Part shown: positions 43,441 to 54,515 of the stretch, piece by piece | How positions within the stretch are numbered: position 1 is the stretch's first letter | Layout: each line of letters opens with the position of its first letter | DNA from: Incurvaria masculella | Lineage: Eukaryota > Arthropoda > Insecta > Lepidoptera > Incurvariidae | Direction of reading: 5' to 3' | Length of the DNA stretch: 64,000 nt | Assembly (NCBI GenBank): GCA_946894095.1 | Contig: OX335660.1 | Span: forward strand, 14,265,001 to 14,329,000 | Position numbers and translations under genes: made by a program | Notes under the pieces: model-generated | Seen by the model: the letters and a program-made list of their open reading frames with translations, nothing else | What the model was told of the DNA's origin: nothing | The model's database searches: none

Positions 43441-43555
43441 GGCCGGCATGGTTTTCGCAGCCCCTGTGAAAGTCCGAAAGCCCATGGGCGCCGTCGGGCG
43501 CCTTTTTAGTGAGGTCCTGGCGTGCGCCATATGCCGCGCTTAATATAAAAAAATA
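43436..43555 (+). repeat. LINE 3' tail repeat 'X', copy 3
   Basis: ggccggcatggttttcgcag, gtgaaagtccgaaagcccat, gaggtcctggcgtgcgccat and gccgcgcttaatataaaaaa. It follows the LINE coding fragment directly, so X is most simply that LINE's 3' end. The A-rich end then meets agggttcc repeats resembling the ends of the GACG family. Confidence 0.65.
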
Positions 43556-43615
43556 GGGTTCCTAGGGTTTTTAGGGTCCCTCTACAAGGAACCCTAAAAA
43601 TACAATAGCAATTTA

Positions 43616-43889
43616 ATAGCTGAGGTACCCGGCTGCGCCCGGGACAATGTCGCTTTGGGCTGATATTTGTCTAAATTATTTCCTGGATATTTATTGAGTT
43701 CCCCAAACATGTTTTCATCTCTTTTTCACGCCCTTGGAGTTTAATTTGCGCCGCAAATGGTAGCCTACGTCCTTCTACAAAGTTTAGACGATGTCACATC
43801 CGAAATTCATTAAAATTGGTTCAGCGGTTTCGGCGTGAAAACGCAACAGATAGAACGAGTTACTTTCGCTTTTAAAACAATATAATGGA
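43616..43889 (-). mobile_element. Non-autonomous Helitron-like element
   Basis: On the minus strand it starts tccattatattgttttaaaa, gcgaaagtaactcg, gccgaaaccgctgaacc and ends cccgggcgcagccgggtacc tcagcta. The opening phrase and the final GC hairpin close to a CTA end are the usual form of lepidopteran non-autonomous Helitrons. The terminal CTRR is degenerate (CTAT). No coding capacity. Confidence 0.7.
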
Positions 43890-43895
43890 TAATGT

Positions 43896-44015
43896 TGGGC
43901 CTGTAATCACCAGAAAGTTCCGCTACCCATATAAACGTAGTTCACACATCATTTGAAAACGGGGCACTGTTCCAATTATTTTATATTTGGTATCTAATAT
44001 CAGGTAACATCTATC
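43896..44015. repeat. Half of a foldback element (GGCCCGTAAGC family)
   Basis: gggcctgtaatcaccagaaa, acccatataaacgtagttca and atcatttgaaaac match the left half of 40123-40484 with many substitutions. Confidence 0.65.
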
Positions 44016-44017
44016 TA

Positions 44018-44110
44018 ATTAATTTGAGTTTCAGCGTTTTTAAAATAATCTATAAAAGTTTTTGGTCGTGACATTCGTGACATGCAGATGACACTGAAAC
44101 TCAAATTAAT
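44018..44110. repeat. 17-bp perfect inverted repeat
   Basis: attaatttgagtttcag (44018-44034) and ctgaaactcaaattaat (44094-44110) are exact reverse complements; the 59-bp loop holds ttggtcgtgac, also seen near 9935. Confidence 0.7.
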
Positions 44111-44457
44111 GACATAACGGTAATGTATATCCATTACATACATAAAATTATCAACAATCATCTGTTTCTGCGCAAACCTCACAGAAAATAAAAACAAACT
44201 TGCAGAAATGGATATTAGTAGGAAAAAAGAAGAATCCGAGTGTGTAATATACATCTAATGGAGTATAGCAAGAAATATAAACTAGCTACTTAATATGAAA
44301 TAGCAAGAAATTATTAAAATGATACAGAGGTGTTCAAAAAATGAGGTTAATCTACGGTTTTATGGGGAGTGTAATTTTCCAAGCAAAAAGCCGACGTCGG
44401 CTAAAGTGGGAAATATTTTTTAATGTAGACATATTTCTGAAGGTGTTATTATTTTAA
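44111..44457. other. AT-rich non-coding stretch
   Basis: Nothing recognised apart from the old repeat continuing to about 44152. Confidence 0.45.
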
Positions 44458-44550
44458 ATGGACATGGGTGGTTTATACCACAACCCCCGTCAAGATATTA
44501 GTCCTACACGGCACATTCCCCAAGGAATCGAGTGCCACGCCAGTAATGAT
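44458..44550 (-). mobile_element. SINE 3' fragment
   Basis: atggacatgggtggtttata, agatattagtcctacacggc and caaggaatcgagtgccacgc match the SINE tail. It abuts the truncated 5' end of the following LINE. Confidence 0.65.
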
Positions 44551-44574
44551 CCAATACCTATTAGTTTTGTTAAA

Positions 44575-44937
44575 CATTTTCAAAAACTGATCAATGCAAT
44601 TTTGGTCCGCTTCACACAGCTCAGCAGCCGTACCGCGGTTTGGAAGGCGAAAACGTCACTGAAGGGCTCCGGCATTACAGTGTCCGAGTTCCTCACGCGG
44701 ACGCGACACAACGTCTTCCTTGCGGCGCGGAAGCACTTCGGGATGGCGCACAGTTGGACACAAGAGGGTCGCATCGTCATCCAGTTGAAAGATGGAACCC
44801 GCATCAAAATCGTGACGGCTGCTGCGTTGAAGGTGCTGACCGACAAACACCCTGCGGTCTCAGGCGGTGCCGATGGTGTTGCTGATAGGCAGAAGCCCAG
44901 GTCCTCGGACCGTATCAACAAGGGGAAAGCTAAGTGA
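44575..44937 (+). pseudogene. LINE A ORF1, C-terminal part
   Basis: Open to the stop at 44935-44937: ..VWKAKTSLKGSGITVSEFLT, RTRHNVFLAARKHFGMAHSW, IVIQLKDGTRIKIVTAA, then a basic tail (..RSSDRINKGKAK). The K-K/A-LKGTGI-ISE-LT-R...AR pattern matches the ORF1 C-terminal domain (FP25/RRM-like) of CR1/L2/Jockey LINEs, which binds RNA. The N-terminal coiled coil and zinc knuckles are missing; upstream is a SINE fragment, so truncation probably happened at insertion. Confidence 0.75.
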
Positions 44938-45718
44938 ACTTCGGAGCTACTTCTGACGGACACAAGCACTATACCAAGCAAAATGATAAACTTTCACAAT
45001 TTTGCACATTGTTTCCAGATATCCAAACTGTGCTGAAATGTTTCTGGAAAATCTGTATGGATAATATACTTGTTTTGCTTTTATAATCACTCAAACTAAT
45101 ATTTTACTCAAGTACTTAATAGTCTGTGCTACTCAGTCTTTGTCACAAATTGGTTTTTGTAACCACAGAGTGTATTCAATAGTTTGTGCTCAATAGTGTT
45201 TTTATTTTCTCAAGCGGAGAGAGAAAAGGCTCTCGCCGTTTATGCTTGTTCGGGCAACCACTTTACGGTCAATTAATTATTTTAGGCCATATACTTTTAT
45301 TCTTTTCTTTTCCTTAAACTTATCAACAATTGTTTTGTATACTTTTGTGTATTTTTAGGTCTCAGAAGTGGTATTTTACTGGGCATACTATTTTCCTGTG
45401 TCTGTATAATTTAATTAGAGTAAATTTTTCTCTTTTTTTTTTCCATTTGCTTGTGAGATAATGGTTTTGTTTAGTCTATTGATTATTTCTGCAAGGTGTT
45501 TTACTATATGTTTTAAGTCTCATATTTGTTATCCTTTTCTTGTGCCTTTGCAGTTTGTTTATGTTTCCTGTATTATGTGTTTTTTTTTTCTTACTTTTCA
45601 CAATGCTGGCGGGTGATGAGGTACTGCCTGCGGTTCGGCAGCTATATATATCTTTTATTGATTTAAATATATATATATATATATAAATTTTTAATTATAT
45701 TATAGTAAATCTTTATTT
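44938..45718 (+). other. LINE A ORF1-ORF2 spacer
   Basis: About 780 bp of T-rich sequence with no long frame, ending in an (AT)n tract (about 45668-45686) shortly before the ORF2 ATG. Such a long spacer is unusual for LINEs with adjacent ORFs; it may contain old insertions, or the two parts could come from different copies. Confidence 0.5.
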
Positions 45719-47530
45719 ATGTCCACAATATCTGACAATTCAGATAATTATTTTTCTATTACCTCTTCTGACGAGTTTTTCAGTGACAATACTTCTGACA
45801 GTGAATGTGTTCTTCCTATAGATGAACAACTTGACTTCACATTTTCCAAATATCCCAAAAACTTCAACTTTGTGCATATCAATGCTCAAAGCATACCCTC
45901 CCACTACCCCGACCTTCTCAGGACATTTCCAAGTAAGCACATTCATGCGTTATTTGTTTCGGAAACTTTTCTCAAGCCTACATTACCATCCACTTCTTTT
46001 TCACTTCCCGGGTTCCACCTGGTCCGTAATGACAGAACGGGGAAAGGTTGCGGTGGTGTTGCTATCTACCTCCGAAGCAATATTCCTTTTACGATAGTTG
46101 CCCAGTCTCCTACTCAGTATTCGGAATCACCCGAATACCTTTTCCTGGAAATCATCGTCAATCATACGAAAATCCTCATTGGTGTTTATTACAGCCCTAA
46201 TCTAAATATCAATTATTTTTCATCATTTGAGTCTTTTCTTGAAGAACGCTGCCCTCAGTACAACCATACTATTATCATGGGAGATTTCAACACCTGCTTG
46301 ATCAAAGATGATCACCGCGCTAGAAAACTTAAGTCCCTCGTGTCTTCAGTCAATATGAACATTCTTCCCCTGGATGCGACACATCATTTTCCTAATTGTG
46401 AACCTTCTTTGCTTGATTTGATTATTACTTCTTCACCTAACCATGTAAGTGAACATGGTCAGCTCCCAGCGCCTGGTTTCTCCCATCATGACCTAATCTA
46501 TCTATCCTATAAGATCCGTCCTCCTAAAAACAGACGGAAGGTTCTCTTGCAACGTAACTTCAAGGACATCAATCTCGAACGCTTAAGGGAGGACGCGCGT
46601 GGCTTGGATTGGTCTGTTATACTCAATTCCTCTTCCACGGATGAGATGGTCGAGGACTTCACCTCCAAACTCACTGCACTCTTCGATGTTCACGCACCTC
46701 TTCGTCCCACACGAGTAAAACATTTTCCAGCTCCGTGGTTGACGGACAATATTCGGATAATGATGGTGAAAAGGGACAAAGCCAAAATTAAACTAAGACA
46801 TACATCCACGGACGAAAATCGCACCAAGTACAAGCTGCTCAGGAATCGGTGTAACAGGATGTGTAGAGATGCCCAAAGACACCACATTCACAATACCCTC
46901 GAAAATTGCTCTCCCGTGAATGCTTGGAAGTTTCTTAAAACTCTTGGAGTCGGTAAGAAATCATCTTGTAGTAAAAATAACATCGATATCAACTCCCTTA
47001 ATAGACATTTTTCCTCTCCTCCTGTCACCATCGATCAAGTGGTAAAGTTTCAAACTCTTTTTCAGCTTTCAGCTTTACCGACTCCGGAGCACAATTCACT
47101 CACTTTTCGCCCAGTCACTGACCGTGAAGTTAAGATGATCCTGAATTCCATTTCTACAAAAGCTGTTGGTGCTGACTGCATTAGCCTTGACATGCTGTTA
47201 CCACTGCTGGATGAACTGTTACCAATAATAACTTATATTTTAAACCATTCCCTCTCCAGTGGATCTTTTCCAAGTACCTGGAAAAGGGCTTACGTTGTTC
47301 CTCTCCCAAAAATTTCAAATCCCTCCTCTTTCAGCCAATATCGCCCTATTTCAATTTTACTGGTTTTGTCAAAAATCTTGGAACGCATTGTTCACCAGCA
47401 GTTGGCCGACTTTCTTACCGATAACCACATACTGAACCTAATGCAGTCAGGTTTCCGACCTGGTCACAGCACTGTCACTGCCCTTGTCAAAGTCACTGAA
47501 GATGTCCGTACAAATATGGAAAATAAGAAT
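45719..47530 (+). pseudogene. LINE A ORF2, part 1: endonuclease and start of RT
   Basis: Opens with an ATG and is free of stops for 604 codons. The AP-type endonuclease occupies about residues 48-260: NFVHINAQS, LFVSETFL (catalytic Glu), GKGCGGVAIYLRS, LIGVYYSPN, IIMGDFNTC (Asp), LLDLIITSS, FSHHDLIYLS (His-Asp). The RT start follows: KAVGADCISLDMLLPLLDEL, SSGSFPSTWKRAYVVPLPK, QYRPISIL, QSGFRPGHSTVTALVKVTED. The frame then runs into the (TTTA)n tail of LINE B after codon AAT at 47528-47530. Typical of the CR1 group of insect LINEs. Confidence 0.92.
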
Positions 47531-47560
47531 TTATTTATTTTTATTTATTTATTTATTTAA

Positions 47561-48154
47561 CACATCTTGAAATTACATACAGTCTCTGTTGGCAAAAAAA
47601 ATAACAAAATCACAAGAGTACAAGTTACTACATAAAGCATGAATCCCGTAGGGGGCAAAATCAAAACACAGCGTACAAGTATGAAATAAGCGAAACAAAC
47701 AGTGGCAACACAAGCCCTGTATGAAAATACAAATGAGTTTGATTGTACAAGTACCCGAACTAGGCAAAGCCTGTCTTTCGTGGCACCTGATGTGAGGCTC
47801 GGTATTAGAAAAGAAAAAAAAAAAGGAAGTTACACAAATAAAAATGGAAGTCTCATCACACTATTGGCCTAACCCTTTAAAGTTATAATAAAAAATATGA
47901 ACAACGATAAAAGTTAATTCGCAACGAATACCTGACATTTTTAAGCAATTAATTTACATTCAAACACATCAAAATATATAAAAAAAATATATCTTTATAC
48001 CAATTAGAATATCGTAATATACATAAATGTAGGCTATAAAAAAAATACTAAAAATAAATAGTACATAAATAAATAAGCTTTAAGGTGGGCACGTAACAAG
48101 ACCATTGACCTTTCAATGCAAGTTAGTTCAAGTTGGTGCATAGGTACTTTAATT
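47561..48154 (-). other. LINE B 3' untranslated region
   Basis: About 600 bp between the ORF2 stop and the TAAA tail, AT-rich on both strands, with no long frame. On the element strand it ends aatttcaagatgtgttaaat aaataa. Confidence 0.65.
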
Positions 48155-51129
48155 TTATTTATCGATAAAAGTTAGATATACTTCAGAGTCGTCGAGTCCA
48201 ATTTCAATAAGCCAGGTAACAATAAGTTTCTTGAGTCGTACAACATTGATTTTAACACCGCTTTTGATTGACGAGCCGCGGCTGGTGAGAAAGGCATTAT
48301 ACATTCGCGGAGAGGTAAATGGGAAAAATCTCTGTCCAAATTTTGTATTGAATGAAGGAGTACGAAAACGTGATACCGACCGAGTTTGGTGCGAATGTGG
48401 AGGTAATATATGGAGTTGGGTGGTTTTGTGACAATAGACAATGATCGTATGTATATAGATCTGCCGGACTGAGAGTATCTTAGTTTCTAGAAATAGTGAG
48501 GCGCTTGAGTATCTATAGGGTTTCTTAAATAGAACACGAAGAATAGATTTTTGTGTTTTATAAAGGGGATCTAGAATCGTTTTAGCAGCGCCCCCCCAGA
48601 CTAAAATTCCATATCTCAAAATACTATGAGCAGACCATAGTAGACCATCATCTTATGCTGGAGCATTAGGACATCGCGTATTTCTTTATAAAAATGTAAT
48701 AATTTTCGTAATCTCTGTGCTGTAGCCACAATATGTAGGCGCCAATTTAATGAATTATCAATTATTATACCAAGGTATCTAACATTATCCGAGATTTTAA
48801 GTTTGTCACAATTACAAGATGAAGTGCCAAATTTAGGTGCCGGACAAGTATGAATTTTGAGTTCAGGGTGTGGTGGAGATTTTTTTTTGGTGATTGAAAA
48901 GAAAAGAGCTTGGGTTTTCTTGACGTTCAAAGTTAGTATGTTCCGATCGAACCATGACTTTACTTTTAATAATCCCATTTCAGCTAATTCTTGAGCCGTT
49001 TTCCACGTCTCGCCATTAAAAAGTAGAACTGTGTCATCTGCAAAGGCTATAATCTCACCGTTTTTCAAATCCAGTTCAAGTAGATCGTTAACATACATCT
49101 GAAACAAGACAGGACCAAGGACACTACCTTGTGGTACACCATAAGCGACCGGTGCAATCTCACTTATGTCGTTTCCAGATTTTGTAGCTTGGGTTCTGCC
49201 AGACAGATAGCTGTGAAACCAATTTAGTGCGACACCTCGTATTCCTAGGCACTCCAGTTTCCTGAGAAGAAGTTTATGGGACACAGAATCGAAAGCTTTT
49301 TGCACATCAAGGAAGACTCCTATGCAACGCTTGCCTCGGTCCATTCTTTCAGTTAGGTAAGCAACAACTTTGGCTAGGGCGTCTTCTGTGCTTTTCTTTT
49401 TTTGAAAACCATATTGTTTTTCTGATATAATGTGGTGACTTCCTGTGAATTGAGTAAGCCGTTTTTTCATAAGTTGCTCTAGCAGTTTAGAGAAAACACT
49501 AAGCAGAGCAATAGGCCTAAAATTACCACATTCAGAGGAGTCGCCTCCTTTGAAAATGGGGGTAATAATGGCATTTTTCAGGCAATTTGGAAAAATCCCA
49601 CTGGATAAACTTAGATTAAATATATGGCAAAGGGGAACAACAAGAGAGTTTTTACTTTTTTTGACTAGATCATTTGTAATTTTATCTTGACCAGGAGAAG
49701 AGTGTAACTTGAGGTTATCGATAGCATTAATGATTTCGAAAGTTGTAGTGGGAGTCAGAAAAAATGAATTGGTAATAGATTTTGTAGATTTATAGTTAGA
49801 TACTAAGCTTTCTTCGGTTTCGTTAATCGAGTCAAGTCTGTTTTGGGCTAACGTGGCTCCAATAGTTGAAAAAAAAGAGTTGAGTTTATTTAATTTAGCT
49901 GATTTCGATGAATCATGGTCACTCGTCGAAATTGATGTTAAGTCGGCAACTGTATGTTTGGATGCGCCAGTCATTTCTTTAATACATGACCAAATTTTCT
50001 TGGAGTCGCCATTGGCAGATTCTATTTTCTTACCAAAATAAAGCTGCTTGGAGGCACGCAGGGCAGATTTAGTTGTATTTCTATACCTTACGTATACTCG
50101 GCATTTTTCTAAATCGTCTGGATTGACTCGGACTTGGAGGTGGAGGCAATCCCGTTTCTGCATGGATTTAAGCAGGCTCGTGTTAATCCAAGGCCTCTAA
50201 TTAATGTATTTGGAAATTGTTTTCTTGGTGCTTTTGTGAGAGTCCATGACATTAGAAATATGTTTTGTGAAAAGGTCCATAGCCAAGTCGGTGTCCGAAG
50301 TATTGAGAACAAATGACCAGTCAGTATTTGTTAAGTCTTTCACAATTGCCGCTTTGTCATATTTTAAAAGAGAACTGTTAAGGCCAGTTTTGCAAGGTAT
50401 AAGTGAATCAATTCCCAACATGATAGGATAATGATCAGTTAGATCAGTCTTACAGATGGCTGACGTAACTTGTCCTTTACATCTGTACATAAAATGGTCA
50501 AGACATGAGTTGCCTCGCGTATTCCCAAGAATACCTATTTTTAAACCATGTTCGGCCATAAGGTTAAGATAATTTTGGGTACGAGAAATAGTTTGATCAA
50601 GAATGTCAATGTTGATATCGCCAGTTAGAACACAAACTGGACCCTTGGCGTTGTCATTTAAAATTTGATCTAGAGATTGTAAAAAGGGGTCCAGATTGCG
50701 TTGTGAAGGCGACCTGTAAAGTGCAACAATAACAACATTTTCGATCTTAAGTATAAGGCAGTTTGCAACGGCACAGATGGGCTCACACGTTATTGCCGTG
50801 AGATTGTCACGAACGTACACAACGACTCCGTCATTTTGCAAACGATTATGGATGGTGAAGAATACATTAAACCCATCAATATGTTTCGGCACAACACAAG
50901 GGGAGAGCCAACATTCCGTAAGAATAATTACATTAAATTCACAGTTTAGACGCTGAAGAAGAACCATAAACTCGTCAAAATTACCATTAATACTACGAAT
51001 GTTCATGGTAAGAAATTTTAGAGGCATTTTTGTTAATGCTAATGTTGGACAAAGTTCGGGTGCGGATATAATGTCCGTGTGTAAGTAATCGATACAATCC
51101 AAATCAAATTCAATTAAATCTAGAGCCAT
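48155..51129 (-). pseudogene. LINE B ORF2: endonuclease-reverse transcriptase with one stop and one frameshift
   Basis: ATG at 51129 (a GTG precedes it). Endonuclease: FLTMNIRSINGNFDEF, ILTECWLSP, VVYVRDN, VALYRSPSQ, VLTGDINIDIL, NSCLDHFMYR, LTDHYPIML. A TAG at 50197-50199 falls just after this domain; the same frame continues to the RT: FPNCLKNAIITPIFKGG, NFRPIALLSVFSKLLEQ, QYGFQKKKSTEDALAK, GVFLDVQKAFDSVSHK, YGVPQGSVLGPVLF, IAFADDTVLLF (catalytic FADD). Near 48640, after ..MVYYGL, the frame shifts by one base and continues HSILRYGILVWGGAAK to the stop at 48155. All catalytic motifs are intact; only these two lesions were found. The endonuclease and RT domains are what would nick and copy at the target. 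Confidence 0.92.
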
Positions 51130-51449
51130 CACGGAACCGCATAGTTAATTTTTTGGGTGACTTTCTTATGTGACTGGAAATGTAAAAGTTTGTGAATACT
51201 TTTAATAACTAACATTTGTTGCATTGTAATTTTATTAGCATAATAACGGAGCTTAAGGTCTTGCAGTATAAATATTTTATTATTCTGAGTAGGTATAGAC
51301 ATTATATAATATATTAAAAATAGTTTACGATAATAATAATAAATACGTGTTATAGTATATAGGTAGTATAATAGAGGATAGTTAAAGTCTGTTGACATAC
51401 GGATATCAAAAAACGAAAACGCGTTATTCAAGTGATTGCAATGTGGTAG

Positions 51450-52748
51450 TCACAAGGTTTGCAAACCAATTAATGTTTTAATGGCTATTGTTTTACCCCC
51501 CTCTTCTTTTTTTACAAACACTTTGTTTTCTTTGGCCCATACAAATTTATAGGCTTTCTCTGAAGCAACTTTTTTTGCTTGGGCCAAGAGGTGCTTGCAC
51601 CTGGGTGTAAGAAGCTGAGAAACATATAACTTGTCAGTGGAGTTTGTAAGTCCCAGGGTACTAGGGCTTAGAGTGTTGCCATTGCCGGTAGTCGACTTAC
51701 CATACTGCTTCACATTAGCTAAAAAGTTTTCTTTTGCTGCCTGACAGTTAAATTGGATGATGATAGGCCTCGTCGAATTCTGAGAGGGTTTGTTTTGGGC
51801 ACGCGAAATGTGCAGAATGTTGCTCCGAAGGACACTGGATTTGGTGGCCTGCAAAATGCTCATGACGACATTTTCTTCCTGGACCTTGTCATCACAGCCG
51901 CGGACCTCGACGTGGTTGGAACATTTTGCATATTCAGACATATCCGATTTAAACTCAAGATATTCAACGTTCTGCTTCAGGCAAACGTTTTCCCGTTTTA
52001 TTGTCACCAGTTCAGATTTCACGACTTGAAGTTCTGCTGAGATATCGGTCAATTTCGATTGAAGTCCACAAATCTCGTCCATGCAAGTTTTTTTGAGGTC
52101 AGCATGTTGTTTTGAAAGGAGTTCCAGTGACTTTAGAATCGCTTGGTTTTCTTGAATGTTTTTTTCGCAATTTTTTGCGAGATCTACCATGATGTTATTC
52201 TGTGTAGCAAATTTTTCGTCCATTAATTTCTTGATGGTGTTTTGGAACGCATCCACAATTCGCTTCTCATATGATTCCATCCTGACGTCAATTTCTTTGT
52301 GGAGAGTGTTTTGGAGCACACTTAAATCACATTGCGAGGATCGCGCTGGCAACACCGGCAGGTCCCCTTCCCTTTTTTTCTCCTCCGAGAGCGCATGCGC
52401 GGACGGAGTGGGGGCCTGCGTGAACTGGGAGTGCGCCTGCGCGGGAGAAGACTGCGCCTGCGCGACCGATATGTCATCGGTAGTCAGTACTTTTGAAGCA
52501 AAATGGCTGTCTTTGTTTACATTCGAAACACTCGGAGATTGCGGGTTTTTTAATGCTGATTTGCATTGGATGCATAGCCAGTCCTCGATTTGCGCCGAAG
52601 ATAGTTTTTTGAAGTTTGCAAGGTTCAGACTGCTGCAGAAATAGTGATAGATATGATTGCAGAGACGACATTTGATTTTTTCCTCCGCGACGACATCAGC
52701 TTGACATTGCCGACACGGGGAAGCCATTGCCGAGCGGAGTCCAAACAT
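51450..52748 (-). CDS. LINE B ORF1 protein with N-terminal PHD finger (432 aa)
   Basis: Intact frame from ATG 52748 (MFGLRSAM...); a second ATG seven codons down (52727, MASPCRQC...) is an equally good start. The N-terminus has a PHD-like zinc finger: C12-x2-C, C-x2-C, H-Y-x2-C, W-x-C-x2-C across about residues 12-62. A Ser/Pro/Ala/Gln-rich linker follows (about 75-130), then a coiled-coil-like Lys/Glu/Leu region (about 145-265) and a C-terminal domain (NHVEVRGCDDKVQEEN, RPIIIQFNCQAAKENF, ..AYKFVWAKENKVFVKKEEGG) resembling the FP25-type ORF1 C-terminus. PHD fingers in ORF1 occur in some CR1-group LINEs and may read chromatin marks. It acts as an RNA-binding partner of ORF2. Confidence 0.88.
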   Translation of the reverse strand: MFGLRSAMASPCRQCQADVVAEEKIKCRLCNHIYHYFCSSLNLANFKKLSSAQIEDWLCIQCKSALKNPQSPSVSNVNKDSHFASKVLTTDDISVAQAQSSPAQAHSQFTQAPTPSAHALSEEKKREGDLPVLPARSSQCDLSVLQNTLHKEIDVRMESYEKRIVDAFQNTIKKLMDEKFATQNNIMVDLAKNCEKNIQENQAILKSLELLSKQHADLKKTCMDEICGLQSKLTDISAELQVVKSELVTIKRENVCLKQNVEYLEFKSDMSEYAKCSNHVEVRGCDDKVQEENVVMSILQATKSSVLRSNILHISRAQNKPSQNSTRPIIIQFNCQAAKENFLANVKQYGKSTTGNGNTLSPSTLGLTNSTDKLYVSQLLTPRCKHLLAQAKKVASEKAYKFVWAKENKVFVKKEEGGKTIAIKTLIGLQTL

Positions 52749-52953
52749 TGCGTCAAGATTGTAGAAGGTGTATGATACGTACAGGTCTGTCCAATAGTGC
52801 GATGGATTCCGGAACGGTCGATCTTGATATTTTGATTAGTTTTGTTCATCAAATAAACAATTGTAAAGTATAAACTTGAGTTCTGATGCAGCTATTACCG
52901 AAATACGTGTTGACCTGTCAAGTGACAGAGAGAGAGACTCAATGAATGAGAAT

Positions 52954-54083
52954 GTTACAGTTTTAACGTTGCTGGACTTCAGCAATGCATTCAATACAGT
53001 TGACTTTGACATTATGCTAGGTATTCTAAGGACACTTAACTTATCTCCGGTAGTGCTTGACTGGTTTGATTCATACCTTCGTGGTCGTCATCAGTGTATC
53101 AGGATTGACAATGAATATTCTGACTGGGCTGATTTGACTGCTGGCGTTCCACAAGGTGGCGTGTTATCTCCTTTGCTGTTTTCCATCTTTATAAATCTGA
53201 TCACGAATCTGCTTACTTCTCTCTACCACCTTTACGCCGATGACTTACAGTTGTATTTGCATTGCTCCTTAGATAACCTGGCAGATACCGTATCTGAAAT
53301 GAACGTGAACCTGGAACATATCCTTACTTGGACAAAATCATTTGGCCTGCTGGTAAATCCTACCAAATCACAAGCCATAATAATAGGCAGCCCTAGACTT
53401 CTGTCGAAGGTTGATTACAGCACATTGCCAGCAGTGATCTACAATGGAGTTGTCATACCATACTCCAAAATAGTCAAGAATTTAGGAATTTTCATTGACG
53501 AAACTTTATCGTGGGTGCCCCAGGTAAACGAGGTCAGCAGAAAAATCTTTGCCGCCGCCCACTCCTTAAGCGCTTGCAGAATTTCCTCCCAGTCCGAACC
53601 AAAATTACTTTGGTGCAAACTCTCCTCTTTCCGATTTTGGACTACGCAGATGTTTGCTACTTGGATCTAACTGAAGTTCTCCTAGACAAGCTGGATCGTT
53701 TGCAGAATCTCTGCATTCGCTTCATATATGGTCTGCGTAAATATGACCATGTATCGCAGTAACGTCGAGAGCTTAAATGGCTACCCATCCGTTTCCGAAG
53801 GAACTGTCATTTACTAATTCTTCTTTACGGAATTCTAAATAACCCTAACTCTCCTGAATATCTTCGTTCCCGGTTTATGAACCTCTCTTCACATGGTCTC
53901 CCTTTGCGATCTAGCAATGACAGTATCCTTGCGATTCCTCGCCATACGACGTGTTTTTTCTCTAACTCCTTTACTGTTTATGCCGCACGTCTGTGGAACT
54001 CGTTGCCCATCACAGTCCGCTCCTGTCAAACTATCAGCTCTTTCAAACTTAAAGTCAAGGAGTTTTACTTAAATGAAATGTAA
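52954..54083 (+). pseudogene. LINE A ORF2, part 2: rest of RT and C-terminus
   Basis: Resumes in the LINE A frame with VTVLTLLDFSNAFNTVD, then GVPQGGVLSPLLFSIFINLI, LYHLYADDLQLYLHC (YADD active site), VNPTKSQAIIIGS, IVKNLGIFIDETLSW. A single-base loss at about 53566 shifts the frame into KRLQNFLPVRTKITLVQTLL, FPILDYADVCYLDLTE, LDRLQNLCIRFIYGLRKYDH; a TAA at 53760-53762 follows, and the same frame continues RRELKWLPIRFRR.., ..SFKLKVKEFYLNEM to a stop at 54081-54083. Lesions: the LINE B insertion, one frameshift, one stop. Dead. Confidence 0.92.
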
Positions 54084-54515
54084 AGATGATAAAATGTTCT
54101 CACTGTATATATATATTTAATTTTATTGTCCTTCTAATAGTACTGATTTTAGAATCAATGGTAATAGTTATTATAGGTTTTTTTTCCCTGGTTTGTGGAT
54201 ATAATAATATGTATTAGTGTATTGTATCATATATATTAGTATATTTAATTATATGTATAAATATGTATATATTATGGTATATGTATGTTTATGGAGTTAA
54301 TTTTTTTTTTCTTTTCAAATTCTGGTGTGTCACCTACCTACAGATATTTCTATTGCCTTTCCTCATCACCCCAAGGGTTGACTGGAAGAAATCACTCTTA
54401 GTGATAAGTCCGCCTTTGTGCAGTATTGTTGTTTTGCTGTATGTTTTCTCTGAAATTGTATTTTTGTTTATGCACAATAAAGAATTTATTCATTTATTCA
54501 TTCATTCAATGCAGA
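54084..54515 (+). other. LINE A 3' untranslated region and terminal repeat
   Basis: AT-rich, ending ttatgcacaataaagaattt followed by attcatttattcattcattc (about 54490-54510). Short tandem repeats at the 3' end are typical of CR1-group LINEs and mark the end of LINE A. Confidence 0.75.

Larger units (their letters stand above)
44575..47530 (+). mobile_element. CR1/Jockey-type LINE A, 5' portion (host of the nested LINE)
   Basis: 5'-truncated in ORF1, with an AT-rich ORF1-ORF2 spacer (44938-45718) and ORF2 from 45719. It resumes at about 52954 and ends near 54512. Its ORF2 is split at codon 604/605 by LINE B in antisense. Confidence 0.9.
47531..52945 (-). mobile_element. LINE B, near full-length CR1/Jockey-superfamily element, nested in LINE A
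   Basis: About 5.4 kb on the minus strand: ORF1 (52748-51450), spacer, ORF2 (51129-48155, one stop and one frameshift), a ~600-bp 3' UTR and a TAAA-type tail at 47531-47560. The LINE A reading frame stops at AAT 47530 and resumes in register at GTT 52954. A short imperfect target duplicate (ATAAGAAT at 47523-47530, ATGAGAAT at 52946-52953) marks the junction. Structural completeness suggests it is younger than LINE A. Confidence 0.9.

Noticed and set aside
44580..44981. 133-codon minus-strand frame
   Set aside because: Antisense shadow of the LINE A ORF1 fragment.
52156..52644. 162-codon plus-strand frame
   Set aside because: Antisense shadow of LINE B ORF1.
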